DNA of 7,752 bases from Acidimicrobiia bacterium (GCA_017853455.1 JAFMJM010000106.1:1-7752), one strand, 5' to 3'; counted from the first letter of the stretch, positions 1-6,401 are shown. Notes: generated from the sequence alone by a model not told the origin. Program-made: numbers and translations.

Positions 1-451
1 CGACGATGCCGAACGCCGTGTAGACGACCAGGCCGGGCAGGACGAGCAGGACGGCGCCGAGGGCCACCAGGCCCAACAGGACGAGATCGGCGACGATCAG
101 GCGCAGCCACGGCAGGTTGCGCACGACCTGGCGGACCGTGGGCCGGTGGCCGCCGAACCGGTGGTCTCCGACCGCCAGGTCGAGGAATCCCGAGAAGAAG
201 ACCTCGCCCAGGGCCCGGGCCACCGCCAACGTCGCCACGAGCACGCCCAGGAGCAGGAGCCGACGCCCGCCGACGTCGTCGGCCACCCGGGTGCGCAGGT
301 ACTCGCACACCAGGCTCAGCCCGGCGGGCGGCACGAACACCACCAGGGCTGCGCCGGCGATCCGCCCGAGGTCGTGGCGCAGCATCCAGCGGACGTGCCC
401 CAGCACGAGGCGCAGGGTCAGGGGCCCGGTCCCGGCCGGGGTGGCGTCCAT
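1..451 (-). CDS. Multi-pass membrane protein, N-terminal part (cut by the window edge)
   Basis: Reading leftward from an ATG at 451, the frame stays open for 150 codons to the edge, so the C-terminus is missing. The translation looks like a real membrane protein: a short N-terminal helix rich in Leu/Arg (about residues 11-30), hydrophobic segments at about 31-49, 65-90 and 116-138, and a Leu/Val-rich last segment ending in LPGLVVY (138-144). Long Leu/Val segments followed by a Pro-Gly turn are common in small bacterial integral membrane families such as the YciC-like or GPDPase-membrane-domain type, but I cannot assign a family. No strong ribosome-binding site precedes the ATG. The gene is divergent from the amidohydrolase gene and shares a 126-bp spacer containing a palindrome, so the two may be co-regulated. 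The function is unknown. The frame on the opposite strand here is Arg/Pro/His-rich and not protein-like. Confidence 0.72.
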   Translation of the reverse strand, partial: MDATPAGTGPLTLRLVLGHVRWMLRHDLGRIAGAALVVFVPPAGLSLVCEYLRTRVADDVGGRRLLLLGVLVATLAVARALGEVFFSGFLDLAVGDHRFGGHRPTVRQVVRNLPWLRLIVADLVLLGLVALGAVLLVLPGLVVYTAFGIV

Positions 452-500
452 GCCCGCAGGATGCCCGGTGGCGGCGGACCGCCACCTGACCCTCGCCGCC

Positions 501-524
501 AAGTATCTTGTCGACGAGATACTT
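501..524. promoter_or_regulatory. 24-bp palindromic operator, probably for the MarR-family regulator
   Basis: The left arm AAGTATCTTGTC and the reverse complement of the right arm (AAGTATCTCGTC) match at 11 of 12 positions, around a GTC|GAC centre at 512/513. It lies 49 bases from the minus-strand membrane-protein start and 53 bases from the amidohydrolase start, almost exactly midway. MarR dimers are known to bind palindromes of about this size, and a MarR gene sits directly after the amidohydrolase. Both arms read outward as AGATACTT, so each strand contains a -10-like GATACT/TACTTT inside the palindrome. A bound repressor could therefore cover both promoters. The palindrome is seen directly; its ligand is inferred. 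Confidence 0.62.
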
Positions 525-565
525 TGTCCCGAGAAACCCGTCGATCCGGCTCCGGCCGGTCCTGC

Positions 566-570
566 AGGAG
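566..570 (+). promoter_or_regulatory. Ribosome-binding site fixing the amidohydrolase start
   Basis: AGGAG ends 7 bases before the GTG at 578. The frame stays open far upstream, to about 146, so this Shine-Dalgarno match is what selects the start. The codons before it are the complement of the divergent membrane gene and non-coding spacer. Confidence 0.7.
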
Positions 571-577
571 CTGCACC

Positions 578-1798
578 GTGGCCGTCACTCCCCCCGAAGT
601 CGACCTGCCCGAGATCGTCTCCGTCGACGACCACGTGCTGGAGCCGCACGACCTCTGGCAGCGCGAGCTGCCGGCGTCGCTGCGCGACCGCGGTCCGAAG
701 GTCGTCCGGCAGCGGGCGAAGATCGAGTTCGTCGGCGGCGCGATCACCCTGCGCCGTGACGTGCCCGACGGGCATTGGTGCGACGTCTGGGAGTTCGACG
801 ACCTGGTGCTCCCGACCGGGCTCCTCCACGCGTGCGCCGGCATCCCCGCCGCCGAGCAGGAGAACCGTCCGGCCATCTACGAGGACTTCCGTCCCGGCAC
901 CTACGACCAGACGGCCCGGCTCGCCGACATGGACGAGGGCCACATCGAGGTGTCGATCTGCTACCCCAACACCTTTCCCCGCTTCGCCGGCCAGGGGTTC
1001 GCCGAGCGGGCCGACCACGACCTCGGCCTCGCGTGCCTGCAGATCTACAACGACTGGATGATCGACGAGTGGTGCGGCGGCGCCGCGAAGGGCCGACTGG
1101 TGCCGCTCACGCTGGTCCCCCTCTGGGACCCGGTGCTCGCCGCCGCCGAGGTCCGGCGCTGCGCCGCCAAGGGCAGCTACGCCATCGCCTTCTCCGAGAA
1201 CCCGGCCAAGTTGGGCTACCCGTCGCTCTACTCCGGCGAGTGGGACGTGCTCTGGGACGCCTGTCAGGAGTCCGACACCACCGTGTCGATGCACATCGGC
1301 TCGTCGTCGAGCATGCCGACCACGTCGGTCGACGCCCCGCTCGCGGTGTCGATGTCGCTCAACTCGCAGAACGCGCAGGGCTCGCTGTGCGACTGGATCT
1401 GGTCGCGCTCGCTCGAGCGCTTCCCCACCCTCAAGCTGGCGTACGCCGAGAGCCAGGTCGGCTGGATGCCGTTCCTGCTCGAGCGCATGGACGGCGTGTG
1501 GCACGAGGACGTCGGTGGCGTGGAGCTGCCCGACGCACCCTCGTCGTACGTGCGTGACCGCGTGTTCGGGTGCATCTTCGACGACCTGCACGGTCTGCGG
1601 AGCCGGGCCGAGATCGGCATGGGGCAGATCGTCTTCGAGACCGACTACCCCCACGCCAACGGCACCTGGCCGAACAGCCGGGCCGTCGCCCACCGCCTGT
1701 GCACCGAGGCCGGCCTCGACGCCGACGAGTGCCGGCTGCTCCTCCGGGGCAACGCCGTGCGCGCCTACGGCCTGGAGCGCTTCGGCGTGTCGGCGTGA
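578..1798 (+). CDS. Amidohydrolase family protein (Amidohydro_2, ACMSD-like TIM barrel)
   Basis: A 406-residue protein of usual length for the actinobacterial Amidohydro_2 enzymes, predicted to be a cytosolic metal-dependent hydrolase or decarboxylase. The N-terminal strand carries SVDDHVLEP (15-23). In this family the position of the first metal-binding His-x-His is here Asp17-x-His19. The mid-barrel His is probably His239 (MHIGSS), and the conserved late Asp is Asp356 in FETDYPH. The segment YAESQVGWMPFLLERMD matches the usual second-half motif but lacks the His found in ACMSD itself. The GTG start is chosen from the AGGAG at 566-570. The stop overlaps the MarR start by 4 bases, indicating translational coupling, and a palindrome upstream suggests repression by that MarR protein. 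The fold is confident; the substrate is unknown. Relatives include decarboxylases of aromatic or keto acids, so either decarboxylation or hydrolysis is possible. Confidence 0.9.
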   Translation: MAVTPPEVDLPEIVSVDDHVLEPHDLWQRELPASLRDRGPKVVRQRAKIEFVGGAITLRRDVPDGHWCDVWEFDDLVLPTGLLHACAGIPAAEQENRPAIYEDFRPGTYDQTARLADMDEGHIEVSICYPNTFPRFAGQGFAERADHDLGLACLQIYNDWMIDEWCGGAAKGRLVPLTLVPLWDPVLAAAEVRRCAAKGSYAIAFSENPAKLGYPSLYSGEWDVLWDACQESDTTVSMHIGSSSSMPTTSVDAPLAVSMSLNSQNAQGSLCDWIWSRSLERFPTLKLAYAESQVGWMPFLLERMDGVWHEDVGGVELPDAPSSYVRDRVFGCIFDDLHGLRSRAEIGMGQIVFETDYPHANGTWPNSRAVAHRLCTEAGLDADECRLLLRGNAVRAYGLERFGVSA

Positions 1799-2256
1799 GC
1801 GGCGCTCCCGACTGGGCCGCCGACCTGGGGCTGCCCGCCGACGTCGGGATCGTGGCCCGCCTCGTGCGCCTCGACCTGTTCCTCCGGCGGATCCTCGACG
1901 AGATCACCGCGGCCGAGGGCATCGCGTTCGCCGACTACCTGGTGCTCGCCGTGGTGCGCCGCTCTCCCGACCACCGGGCCACCCCGGGCCGGATCTGCGA
2001 GGTGCTCGACCGCACCTCGGGTGGCATGACCGCCACCCTCGACCGCCTCACGACGGCCGGCTGGGTGACGCGCAGCCCCGACCCGGCCGACCGGCGTCGG
2101 GTCGTGGTGGCGTGCACCCCGTCCGGGGTCGCCGTCGCGGCCCGGATCAACGCCGCCCTCCACGCCTGGGAGGACTCGCTCGGGCTGACCGCGGCCCAGC
2201 AACGCGAGACGGCGCGGTCGGTCGACCGCCTCCTCGACCGCCTCGCTCCCGGGTGA
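1795..2256 (+). CDS. MarR-family transcriptional regulator
   Basis: A 153-residue winged-helix regulator, within the usual 140-170 residues of MarR proteins. Flanking helices form the dimer domain. The recognition-helix region is about 74-88 (TSGGMTATLDRLTTAG), followed by WVTRSPD and the family wing signature DPADRRRV (96-103). MarR proteins typically repress a neighbouring operon until a small, often phenolic or lipophilic, ligand binds. The start is the GTG whose last bases overlap the amidohydrolase stop (GTGA). No good Shine-Dalgarno lies at the right distance, so expression is probably coupled to the upstream gene. The likely target is the palindrome at 501-524, which would give negative autoregulation of this pair and possibly of the divergent membrane gene. 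The ligand is unknown; it could be the amidohydrolase substrate. The family assignment is firm and the target is inferred. Confidence 0.9.
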   Translation: MSGAPDWAADLGLPADVGIVARLVRLDLFLRRILDEITAAEGIAFADYLVLAVVRRSPDHRATPGRICEVLDRTSGGMTATLDRLTTAGWVTRSPDPADRRRVVVACTPSGVAVAARINAALHAWEDSLGLTAAQQRETARSVDRLLDRLAPG

Positions 2257-2282
2257 CGCACGACGGGGTCCTGGGCTAGGTT
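2253..2282 (+). promoter_or_regulatory. Candidate promoter of the SDR gene
   Basis: A GTGACG (-35-like, 4 of 6 to TTGACA) at 2253-2258 and a TAGGTT (-10-like, TANNNT) at 2277-2282 are separated by 18 bp. Transcription would start near 2289, leaving a roughly 27-base leader that contains GAGGGAG (2303-2309) before the ATG. The -35-like box overlaps the MarR stop codon. This would give the SDR and the genes after it a separate transcript, though read-through from the MarR gene is also possible. Confidence 0.45.
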
Positions 2283-2315
2283 CCGCCCGTCGGTCAACCA
2301 ACGAGGGAGCCAGCC

Positions 2316-3110
2316 ATGGGACGCTTCGACGGCAAGGTCGTGATCGTGACGGGGGCCGGGCGCGGCCAGGGCGCCGAAGAGGCCCGGATGTTCGCCGAGG
2401 AGGGCGCCACCGTGGTGCTCGGCGACGTCATCGACGACGAAGGGCGCGCGGTCGCCGCGGAGATCGGCGGTCAGGCCACCTACGTCCACCTCGACGTGAG
2501 CAGCGAGGCCGACTGGGCGAACGCGGTGGCGACCGCCACCGGCCTCGGCCCGCTCAAGGTGCTCGTGAACAACGCCGGCATCATCCGTCCGGCGGCCATC
2601 GAGGACACGTCGCTCGAGGACTACCTGTCGGTCATCAACGTCAACCAGGTCGGCACCTTCCTCGGGATGCGCAGCGTGGTCGGCCCGATGCGCGACGCCG
2701 GCGGCGGCGCGATCGTCAACATCTCGTCGATCGACGGGATGCGCGGCTCCAACGGCCTCATCTCGTACGCCGCCTCCAAGTGGGCGACCCGCGGCATGAC
2801 CAAGGTCGCGGCGATGGAGTTCGGCCTGTTCAACGTCCGGGTCAACTCGATCCACCCGGGTGGCGTCAACACGATCATGGGCAACCCCATGCAGATGAAG
2901 GAGCTCGAGACCGGCCCCTACCAGATGCAGCCGATCCAGCGCATCGGCGAGTCGCGCGAGATCGGTGCTGCGGTGTTGTTCCTCGCGAGCGACGAGGCGT
3001 CGTACATCACCGGCACCGAGCTCGTCGTCGACGGCGGCACGACCACCGGTCGCCTCGAGCCGGGTCTGCCCGGCGGCGGCACGGTCGCCGGCTACGGCTA
3101 CAACGTCTGA
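2316..3110 (+). CDS. Short-chain dehydrogenase/reductase (classical SDR)
   Basis: A 264-residue classical SDR, predicted to be a cytosolic NAD(P)-dependent alcohol/ketone oxidoreductase. Visible hallmarks are the TGAGRGQG cofactor loop (12-19), Asp37 at the end of the second strand (which favours NAD(H) over NADP), Asp60-Val61, NNAG (85-88), a structural Asn at about 110, and the catalytic Ser138, Tyr151 and Lys155 in YxxxK. The C-terminal half contains the usual HPGGVNT and ITGTELVVDGG. Its closest look is to 3-alpha/20-beta-hydroxysteroid or glucose dehydrogenase-like SDRs, but the substrate is unknown. The ATG is supported by GAGGGAG 6 bases upstream. After VDGG there is a longer than usual Gly-rich tail of about 20 residues (GRLEPGLPGGGTVAGYGYNV). 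It lies between the MarR gene and the tandem EthD-like gene, suggesting that it acts in the same pathway. Confidence 0.93.
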   Translation: MGRFDGKVVIVTGAGRGQGAEEARMFAEEGATVVLGDVIDDEGRAVAAEIGGQATYVHLDVSSEADWANAVATATGLGPLKVLVNNAGIIRPAAIEDTSLEDYLSVINVNQVGTFLGMRSVVGPMRDAGGGAIVNISSIDGMRGSNGLISYAASKWATRGMTKVAAMEFGLFNVRVNSIHPGGVNTIMGNPMQMKELETGPYQMQPIQRIGESREIGAAVLFLASDEASYITGTELVVDGGTTTGRLEPGLPGGGTVAGYGYNV

Positions 3111-3145
3111 CGAGCAGCCCGGTGCGCGACCAGACCCGGCCGCTC

Positions 3146-3937
3146 ATGGGCGAGTCGCCCGTGCGGCTCGGGATGATGCTCTACACCTGCATGGAGCCCC
3201 ACCCGGGCCTGCACCGGGCCTACAACCGGTGGTACGAGCGTGACCACTTCTACTCGGGTGTGCTCACCCTGCCCGGTTCGGCGGCGGGCGCCCGGTGGAT
3301 CGCCACGCCCGAGCTCAAGGCGCTGCGCCTCCCCGTGGACTCCCCGGTCGTGCCCGACCCCACCCAGGGCTCGTTCCTCACCACCTACTACGTCGACGCC
3401 GACCGGATGGACGAATGGGACGTCGCCGCCTCGGCTGCGGTGGCGGACCTCGGTCCGGCCGGGCGGCTCTGGCCCGAGCGCGACCACGTGCTCACCAGGT
3501 TCGTCGACCACCGGTGGGCGGTCGCCCGGGACGCCGATCCCGTGCCGGCGCTGCTCACCCTCGACCGGCGCTTCCCTGGCCTGGTGACCCTCCTGGTGCG
3601 TGACGCCCGCAGCGACGACCCGGCCGCGGTCGAGGCCTGGCTGCGCGACGAGTGTCTCCCGGCGGTGCTGCCCGGATCGCCGATCGCCAACGTGGTCGCC
3701 TTCGCACCCCGACCGTTCGCCGGTGAGCGCCCGGCCGACCTCCCCCGCGACACCGAGCCCGCCAGCCGGGTCCTGGCCCTGCTGTTCACCGAGTGCGACC
3801 CGGCTGCGGCCTGGGCCACCGTCTTCGCGCCCCTCGCCGAGCGGATCGCGGCATCGGGTGTGGTGGCGCTCGAGTGGCTGGCCCCGTTCGTGCCGACGAT
3901 CCCCGGCACCGACCACCTGGTGGACACGTTCGAGTGA
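3146..3937 (+). CDS. Tandem EthD/dimeric alpha-beta barrel-like protein of unknown function
   Basis: From the ATG this is 263 residues. There is no signal peptide or membrane segment. Two halves look alike. In the first, an N-terminal strand (LGMMLYT) is followed by a helix with YNRWYERDHFYSG (26-38). In the second, from about 134, LVTLLV is followed by AAVEAWLRDECLPAVLPG (160-177). Each looks like a ferredoxin-like EthD/antibiotic-monooxygenase-type module with a Trp plus acidic/His cluster at the helix. Such modules often form dimers that bind a small hydrophobic ligand; a tandem could do this within one chain. I know similar actinobacterial proteins only as uncharacterised. The start is uncertain: GTG at 3122, 11 bases after the SDR stop and giving 271 residues, or GTG at 3161 are alternatives, and none has a strong ribosome-binding site. 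Its stop overlaps the next gene's GTG by 4 bases, so the two are probably translated together. Confidence 0.78.
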   Translation: MGESPVRLGMMLYTCMEPHPGLHRAYNRWYERDHFYSGVLTLPGSAAGARWIATPELKALRLPVDSPVVPDPTQGSFLTTYYVDADRMDEWDVAASAAVADLGPAGRLWPERDHVLTRFVDHRWAVARDADPVPALLTLDRRFPGLVTLLVRDARSDDPAAVEAWLRDECLPAVLPGSPIANVVAFAPRPFAGERPADLPRDTEPASRVLALLFTECDPAAAWATVFAPLAERIAASGVVALEWLAPFVPTIPGTDHLVDTFE

Positions 3938-4281
3938 TCGCCGGACGTGCGGGCGATCCCGAAGCCGTGGTGCAGGAGTACTTCGCGCGCGTCCGGGCCG
4001 GTGGTGACGGTGTGGCCGACCTCTTCCACGACGATGGCCGGCTCGTCGGCCTCGGAGCGGTGGTCGAAGGGCGGGCGGCGATCACCGCCTTCTACGCCGG
4101 TGCGGTCGAGGACGCCCGCCCGGCCCCCCGGCTGCTCGGTCCGCTCCTGGTGAACGGGGACCGGGTGGCGGCGGAGATCGCGATCGGCCTCGCCGACGGT
4201 TCCGAATTGCACGTCTGCGACCTCTTCGAGGTCACCGACGGTCGGATTCGATCACTCACCTACTTCGTCGCCGACCACTGA
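3934..4281 (+). CDS. SnoaL-like/NTF2-like family protein
   Basis: A 115-residue protein with the NTF2/SnoaL pattern. An N-terminal helix (DPEAVVQEYFARVRAGG) leads to LFHDDGRLVGL (30-40), then EGRAAITAFYAG (45-56), and alternating beta strands ending with CDLFEVTDGRIRSLTYFV. These small cone-shaped alpha+beta barrels act as isomerases, cyclases or epoxide hydrolases on hydrophobic ligands, or just bind them. Whether an acid catalyst is present cannot be decided here; Asp33/Asp34 and Asp25 are candidates. The GTG start overlaps the upstream stop as GTGA, with GGTGGA at 3919-3924 as a plausible ribosome-binding site. It is the last gene of the cluster and faces the LuxR-type gene across a 28-base gap. 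Its proximity to an SDR and an EthD-like protein suggests a shared substrate. The enzymatic role is inferred. Confidence 0.85.
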   Translation: MIAGRAGDPEAVVQEYFARVRAGGDGVADLFHDDGRLVGLGAVVEGRAAITAFYAGAVEDARPAPRLLGPLLVNGDRVAAEIAIGLADGSELHVCDLFEVTDGRIRSLTYFVADH

Positions 4282-4310
4282 CCCGTTCGCCCGGGCGCGG
4301 GCTGCCGGGT
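4281..4310. terminator. GC hairpin between convergent genes, candidate bidirectional terminator
   Basis: The 30 bases form ACCCG / CGGGT (4281-4285 with 4306-4310), a 3x3 internal loop, GCCCG / CGGGC (4289-4293 with 4298-4302) and a GGCG tetraloop. The hairpin begins on the last base of the SnoaL-like stop codon and ends on the last base of the LuxR-type stop codon. No U-tract follows on either strand, so it is not a canonical intrinsic terminator, but GC-rich actinobacteria commonly use hairpins without a U-tract. Confidence 0.45.
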
Positions 4311-6322
4311 CAGGTGCCCGCCGGCGAGGAACCGGCGATGCCCAGGGCCAGCGCCTCGGCCGCGGCGGCCGTCCGGGTCGCCACGCCGAGCTTGCGGTAG
4401 ATGACCGTGGTGTCGTTGCGGATGGTCGAGAGGCTGAACGACAGTCGGGTGGCGATCTGCGGGTTGGAGTAGCCCGCCACGATCAGCCGGAGCACGTCGA
4501 GCTCCCGGGCCGTCAGGCCTTCCAGTGGAGACCCGGTCTGCGCGGCCGCTCGGTCCGTCACCGGCTCCACCGGGGTCGCGCCGTCCCCCCGGGCCGCGGA
4601 CAGCGAGTGCCGCAGGTGCTCCACCCGACCCAGGGCCCGGACGTCGTTGATGGCGTGGGCGACGGGTTCCCCGACCGCCCGCCACCGCGTGGCCTCGGTG
4701 TGGTCGCCGAGCCGGTCGTGGAGCAGGGCCAACCACAGGGCGACCGGTCCGTCGCACCACCAGCCGTTGGAGTCGACGGCCACGTGGTCGGCCCACGGGG
4801 TGAGCACCTCGATCAGGTCGCGGACGAGGTCGTCGGCGTCGAGGAGCACGGCCACGGCGGCCAGCCGGGTGGCCAGCAGGAGGAGGCTCGCCTCGGGGTC
4901 GAGTTGGCGGACGGCGATCCGGGCGTGGCGCTCGGCGGCCACCCGGTCGCCGGTCCGGGCGCACATGTAGGCGAAGGCGGTCCGGCCGAGGGGGTTGGCG
5001 AACACCGGTGTCGACTCGTCGATCCCGAGACGGCGCATCTCGTCGGCGTCGTCGCGGCCCACGACCTCCTGGGCGGCGAACAGCAGGGTGGCGCCGAGCC
5101 GCCCCGGATGGCCGATGGTCTGCCCGGTGGCGTCGGCGGCGGTGACGAACTGCGTCGCCTGGGCCACGTCGCCGTCGAGGAAGGCACCACCCGCGGCCAG
5201 GGTGTACGCCTGCCACATGAGACGCGGGTTGGCGGTGCTGTGGGCGACCCAGCGGGCCACCCCCAGCGCACGGTCGTAGAGCGGCCGGTCCCCCGACTCG
5301 AGGGCGTCGACGGCGAGCCACACCGCCGCCACCAACTGGTGGGCGGGCTCCCGGAGGTGTTGGGCGAGGTCGAGGGCGGCGGTCGACAGGTCGCGCCGGC
5401 GCGCCAGGAACTCGGGGGCCCGGTGGGTGGACCGCCAGGCGAGCATGGCGAGCAGCTGCACGTCGTCGCGGCAGGCCTCCGACTTGCGCAGGGCGGTCTC
5501 GGCGAGCTCCTGGGCGAGCTCGGGCCGGGTCACCCAGGCCACCTGGTACTCCTGGTCCGGGATCAACGGGATCCGGATCTCCACCAGCGCCCGGGCTGCG
5601 GTCACGGCGACCCGATCGTCGTCGGCGAGGTCCATGGCCTCGGCGCGCAGGAGGAGCGAGACCGTACGCGGGTCTCCGGCGTACCAGTCGGCGGGGAGGG
5701 CGTGGGCGATGGCCGCCTGCGCCACGATGTGGGGATCCCCGATCAATTCGCCCAGCACCACGGTCTGGGCGAGGCGGGCCCGGGCGCCGGCGACGTCGCC
5801 CAGCATGTCCTCGGCCTGCGCGAGGTCGAGCAGCCGCAGGGCCATGGCCCGGTGGTCGGCGGACGTGTCGTAGTCGACGGCCAGGCGGAGGAGGTCCCGG
5901 GCGTTGGCGTGGTCGCCGAGCGCCAGGCTCAGCCGACCGCCCTGGTCGGCCATGGCGACGAGCTCCTCGAGTTCCATCAGGGTGCCGGCGGCACGGGCGT
6001 GGTGGATGGCGGCGGCGATGTGGTCGGGCCCGGCTGCGAACAGGTGCCGGGCGGTGGCCAGGTGGATCTCCGCCACCGTCTGCTGGTCGAGGAGGGCTGC
6101 GAGGCGCCAGGCCTCGGATGGCTCGATGGCGCCGTCGGGGTCCACGGCGCCCTGGTCCCGGGCCGCCTCCAGGGCCGCCGCCGCCTCGGCCATGTGGATG
6201 CCGGCGGCCCGGGCGATCCCCGAGACCGACAGGTCGCCGGCCACCACGGCACAGGCGAGCGCCCGGGCCCACGGCTCCACGTCGCCGCCGGATGTGGGGG
6301 CGGACGGGCGTTCCGCGGGCAT
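4310..6322 (-). CDS. LuxR-family regulator, LAL/MalT-like but lacking the ATPase domain
   Basis: The protein has 670 residues. The C-terminus carries a LuxR helix-turn-helix: LTARELDVLRLIVAGYSNPQIA from residue 603 and STIRNDTTVIYRKLGVATR about 632-650. The middle (about 100-560) is a long series of Ala/Leu-rich helices with TPR-like pattern, as in LAL regulators, where it acts as sensor/oligomerisation domain. The N-terminus (about 20-100) resembles the winged-helix module that usually follows the LAL ATPase (VSGIARAAGIHMAEAAAALEAARDQG). No Walker A or B is visible. The start is secure: an in-frame TAG at 6334-6332 lies three codons upstream of the ATG at 6322, so an N-terminal ATPase cannot be added. 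The gene is divergent from a secreted beta-helix gene with two perfect palindromes between them, its likely binding sites. It is presumably a cytoplasmic DNA-binding protein; the signal is unknown. Confidence 0.88.
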   Translation of the reverse strand: MPAERPSAPTSGGDVEPWARALACAVVAGDLSVSGIARAAGIHMAEAAAALEAARDQGAVDPDGAIEPSEAWRLAALLDQQTVAEIHLATARHLFAAGPDHIAAAIHHARAAGTLMELEELVAMADQGGRLSLALGDHANARDLLRLAVDYDTSADHRAMALRLLDLAQAEDMLGDVAGARARLAQTVVLGELIGDPHIVAQAAIAHALPADWYAGDPRTVSLLLRAEAMDLADDDRVAVTAARALVEIRIPLIPDQEYQVAWVTRPELAQELAETALRKSEACRDDVQLLAMLAWRSTHRAPEFLARRRDLSTAALDLAQHLREPAHQLVAAVWLAVDALESGDRPLYDRALGVARWVAHSTANPRLMWQAYTLAAGGAFLDGDVAQATQFVTAADATGQTIGHPGRLGATLLFAAQEVVGRDDADEMRRLGIDESTPVFANPLGRTAFAYMCARTGDRVAAERHARIAVRQLDPEASLLLLATRLAAVAVLLDADDLVRDLIEVLTPWADHVAVDSNGWWCDGPVALWLALLHDRLGDHTEATRWRAVGEPVAHAINDVRALGRVEHLRHSLSAARGDGATPVEPVTDRAAAQTGSPLEGLTARELDVLRLIVAGYSNPQIATRLSFSLSTIRNDTTVIYRKLGVATRTAAAAEALALGIAGSSPAGT

Positions 6323-6328
6323 GGCCGG

Positions 6329-6358
6329 ACGCTACCGATCCCGGTGTCCAGCGGGCAA
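6329..6358 (-). promoter_or_regulatory. Candidate promoter of the LuxR-type regulator, possibly leaderless
   Basis: On the minus strand a TTGCCC -35-like box (6358-6353, 4 of 6) and a TAGCGT -10-like box (6334-6329, TANNNT) are 18 bp apart. Only 6 bases separate the -10 box from the ATG, so transcription would begin at or next to the start codon. The lack of a ribosome-binding site fits a leaderless mRNA. The palindrome at 6373-6388 is 14 bp upstream of the -35-like box, an activator-type position. Confidence 0.4.
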
Positions 6359-6372
6359 CGGGCGCCTCCACC

Positions 6373-6388
6373 ATGGACGATCGTCCAT
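6373..6388. promoter_or_regulatory. Perfect 16-bp palindrome, operator copy 1
   Basis: ATGGACGATCGTCCAT is a perfect palindrome centred on 6380/6381. It contains the 14-bp core TGGACGATCGTCCA that is repeated identically 33 bp to the right. It lies in the divergent spacer between the LuxR-type regulator and the beta-helix gene, upstream of the regulator's candidate promoter. Its probable ligand is the LuxR-type protein, because that family binds dyad sites as dimers; this is inference from position and symmetry. Confidence 0.7.
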
Positions 6389-6401
6389 TGCGCGCGGAGA
6401 C

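Noticed and set aside
146..577. Long N-terminal extension of the amidohydrolase frame
   Set aside because: The residues are low-complexity and antisense to the membrane-protein gene. The family's conserved region begins at SVDDH, and a good AGGAG lies 7 bases before the GTG at 578.
2257..2315. Operator or terminator in the gap between the MarR and SDR genes
   Set aside because: I found no convincing dyad or hairpin there, only the promoter-like boxes and a ribosome-binding site.
1935..2855. 306-codon minus-strand frame over the MarR and SDR genes
   Set aside because: It is an Asp/Arg/His/Val-rich shadow of two genes that show unmistakable family motifs on the plus strand.
3098..4212. Minus-strand frames opposite the EthD-like and SnoaL-like genes
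   Set aside because: They are compositionally biased with no motif, whereas the plus-strand products have coherent folds, 4-base overlaps and matching stops.
6345..6350. Possible third operator (TGTCCA half-site) inside the LuxR-type promoter
   Set aside because: It is only six bases with no symmetric partner and is 37 bp, not 33, from the neighbouring repeat. It is mentioned as a weak hint and not listed as a site.
4260..6374. 704-codon frame on the minus strand in another register over the same region
   Set aside because: It is almost only Arg, Pro, Gly and Ala, has no family features, and overlaps the LuxR-type frame throughout.
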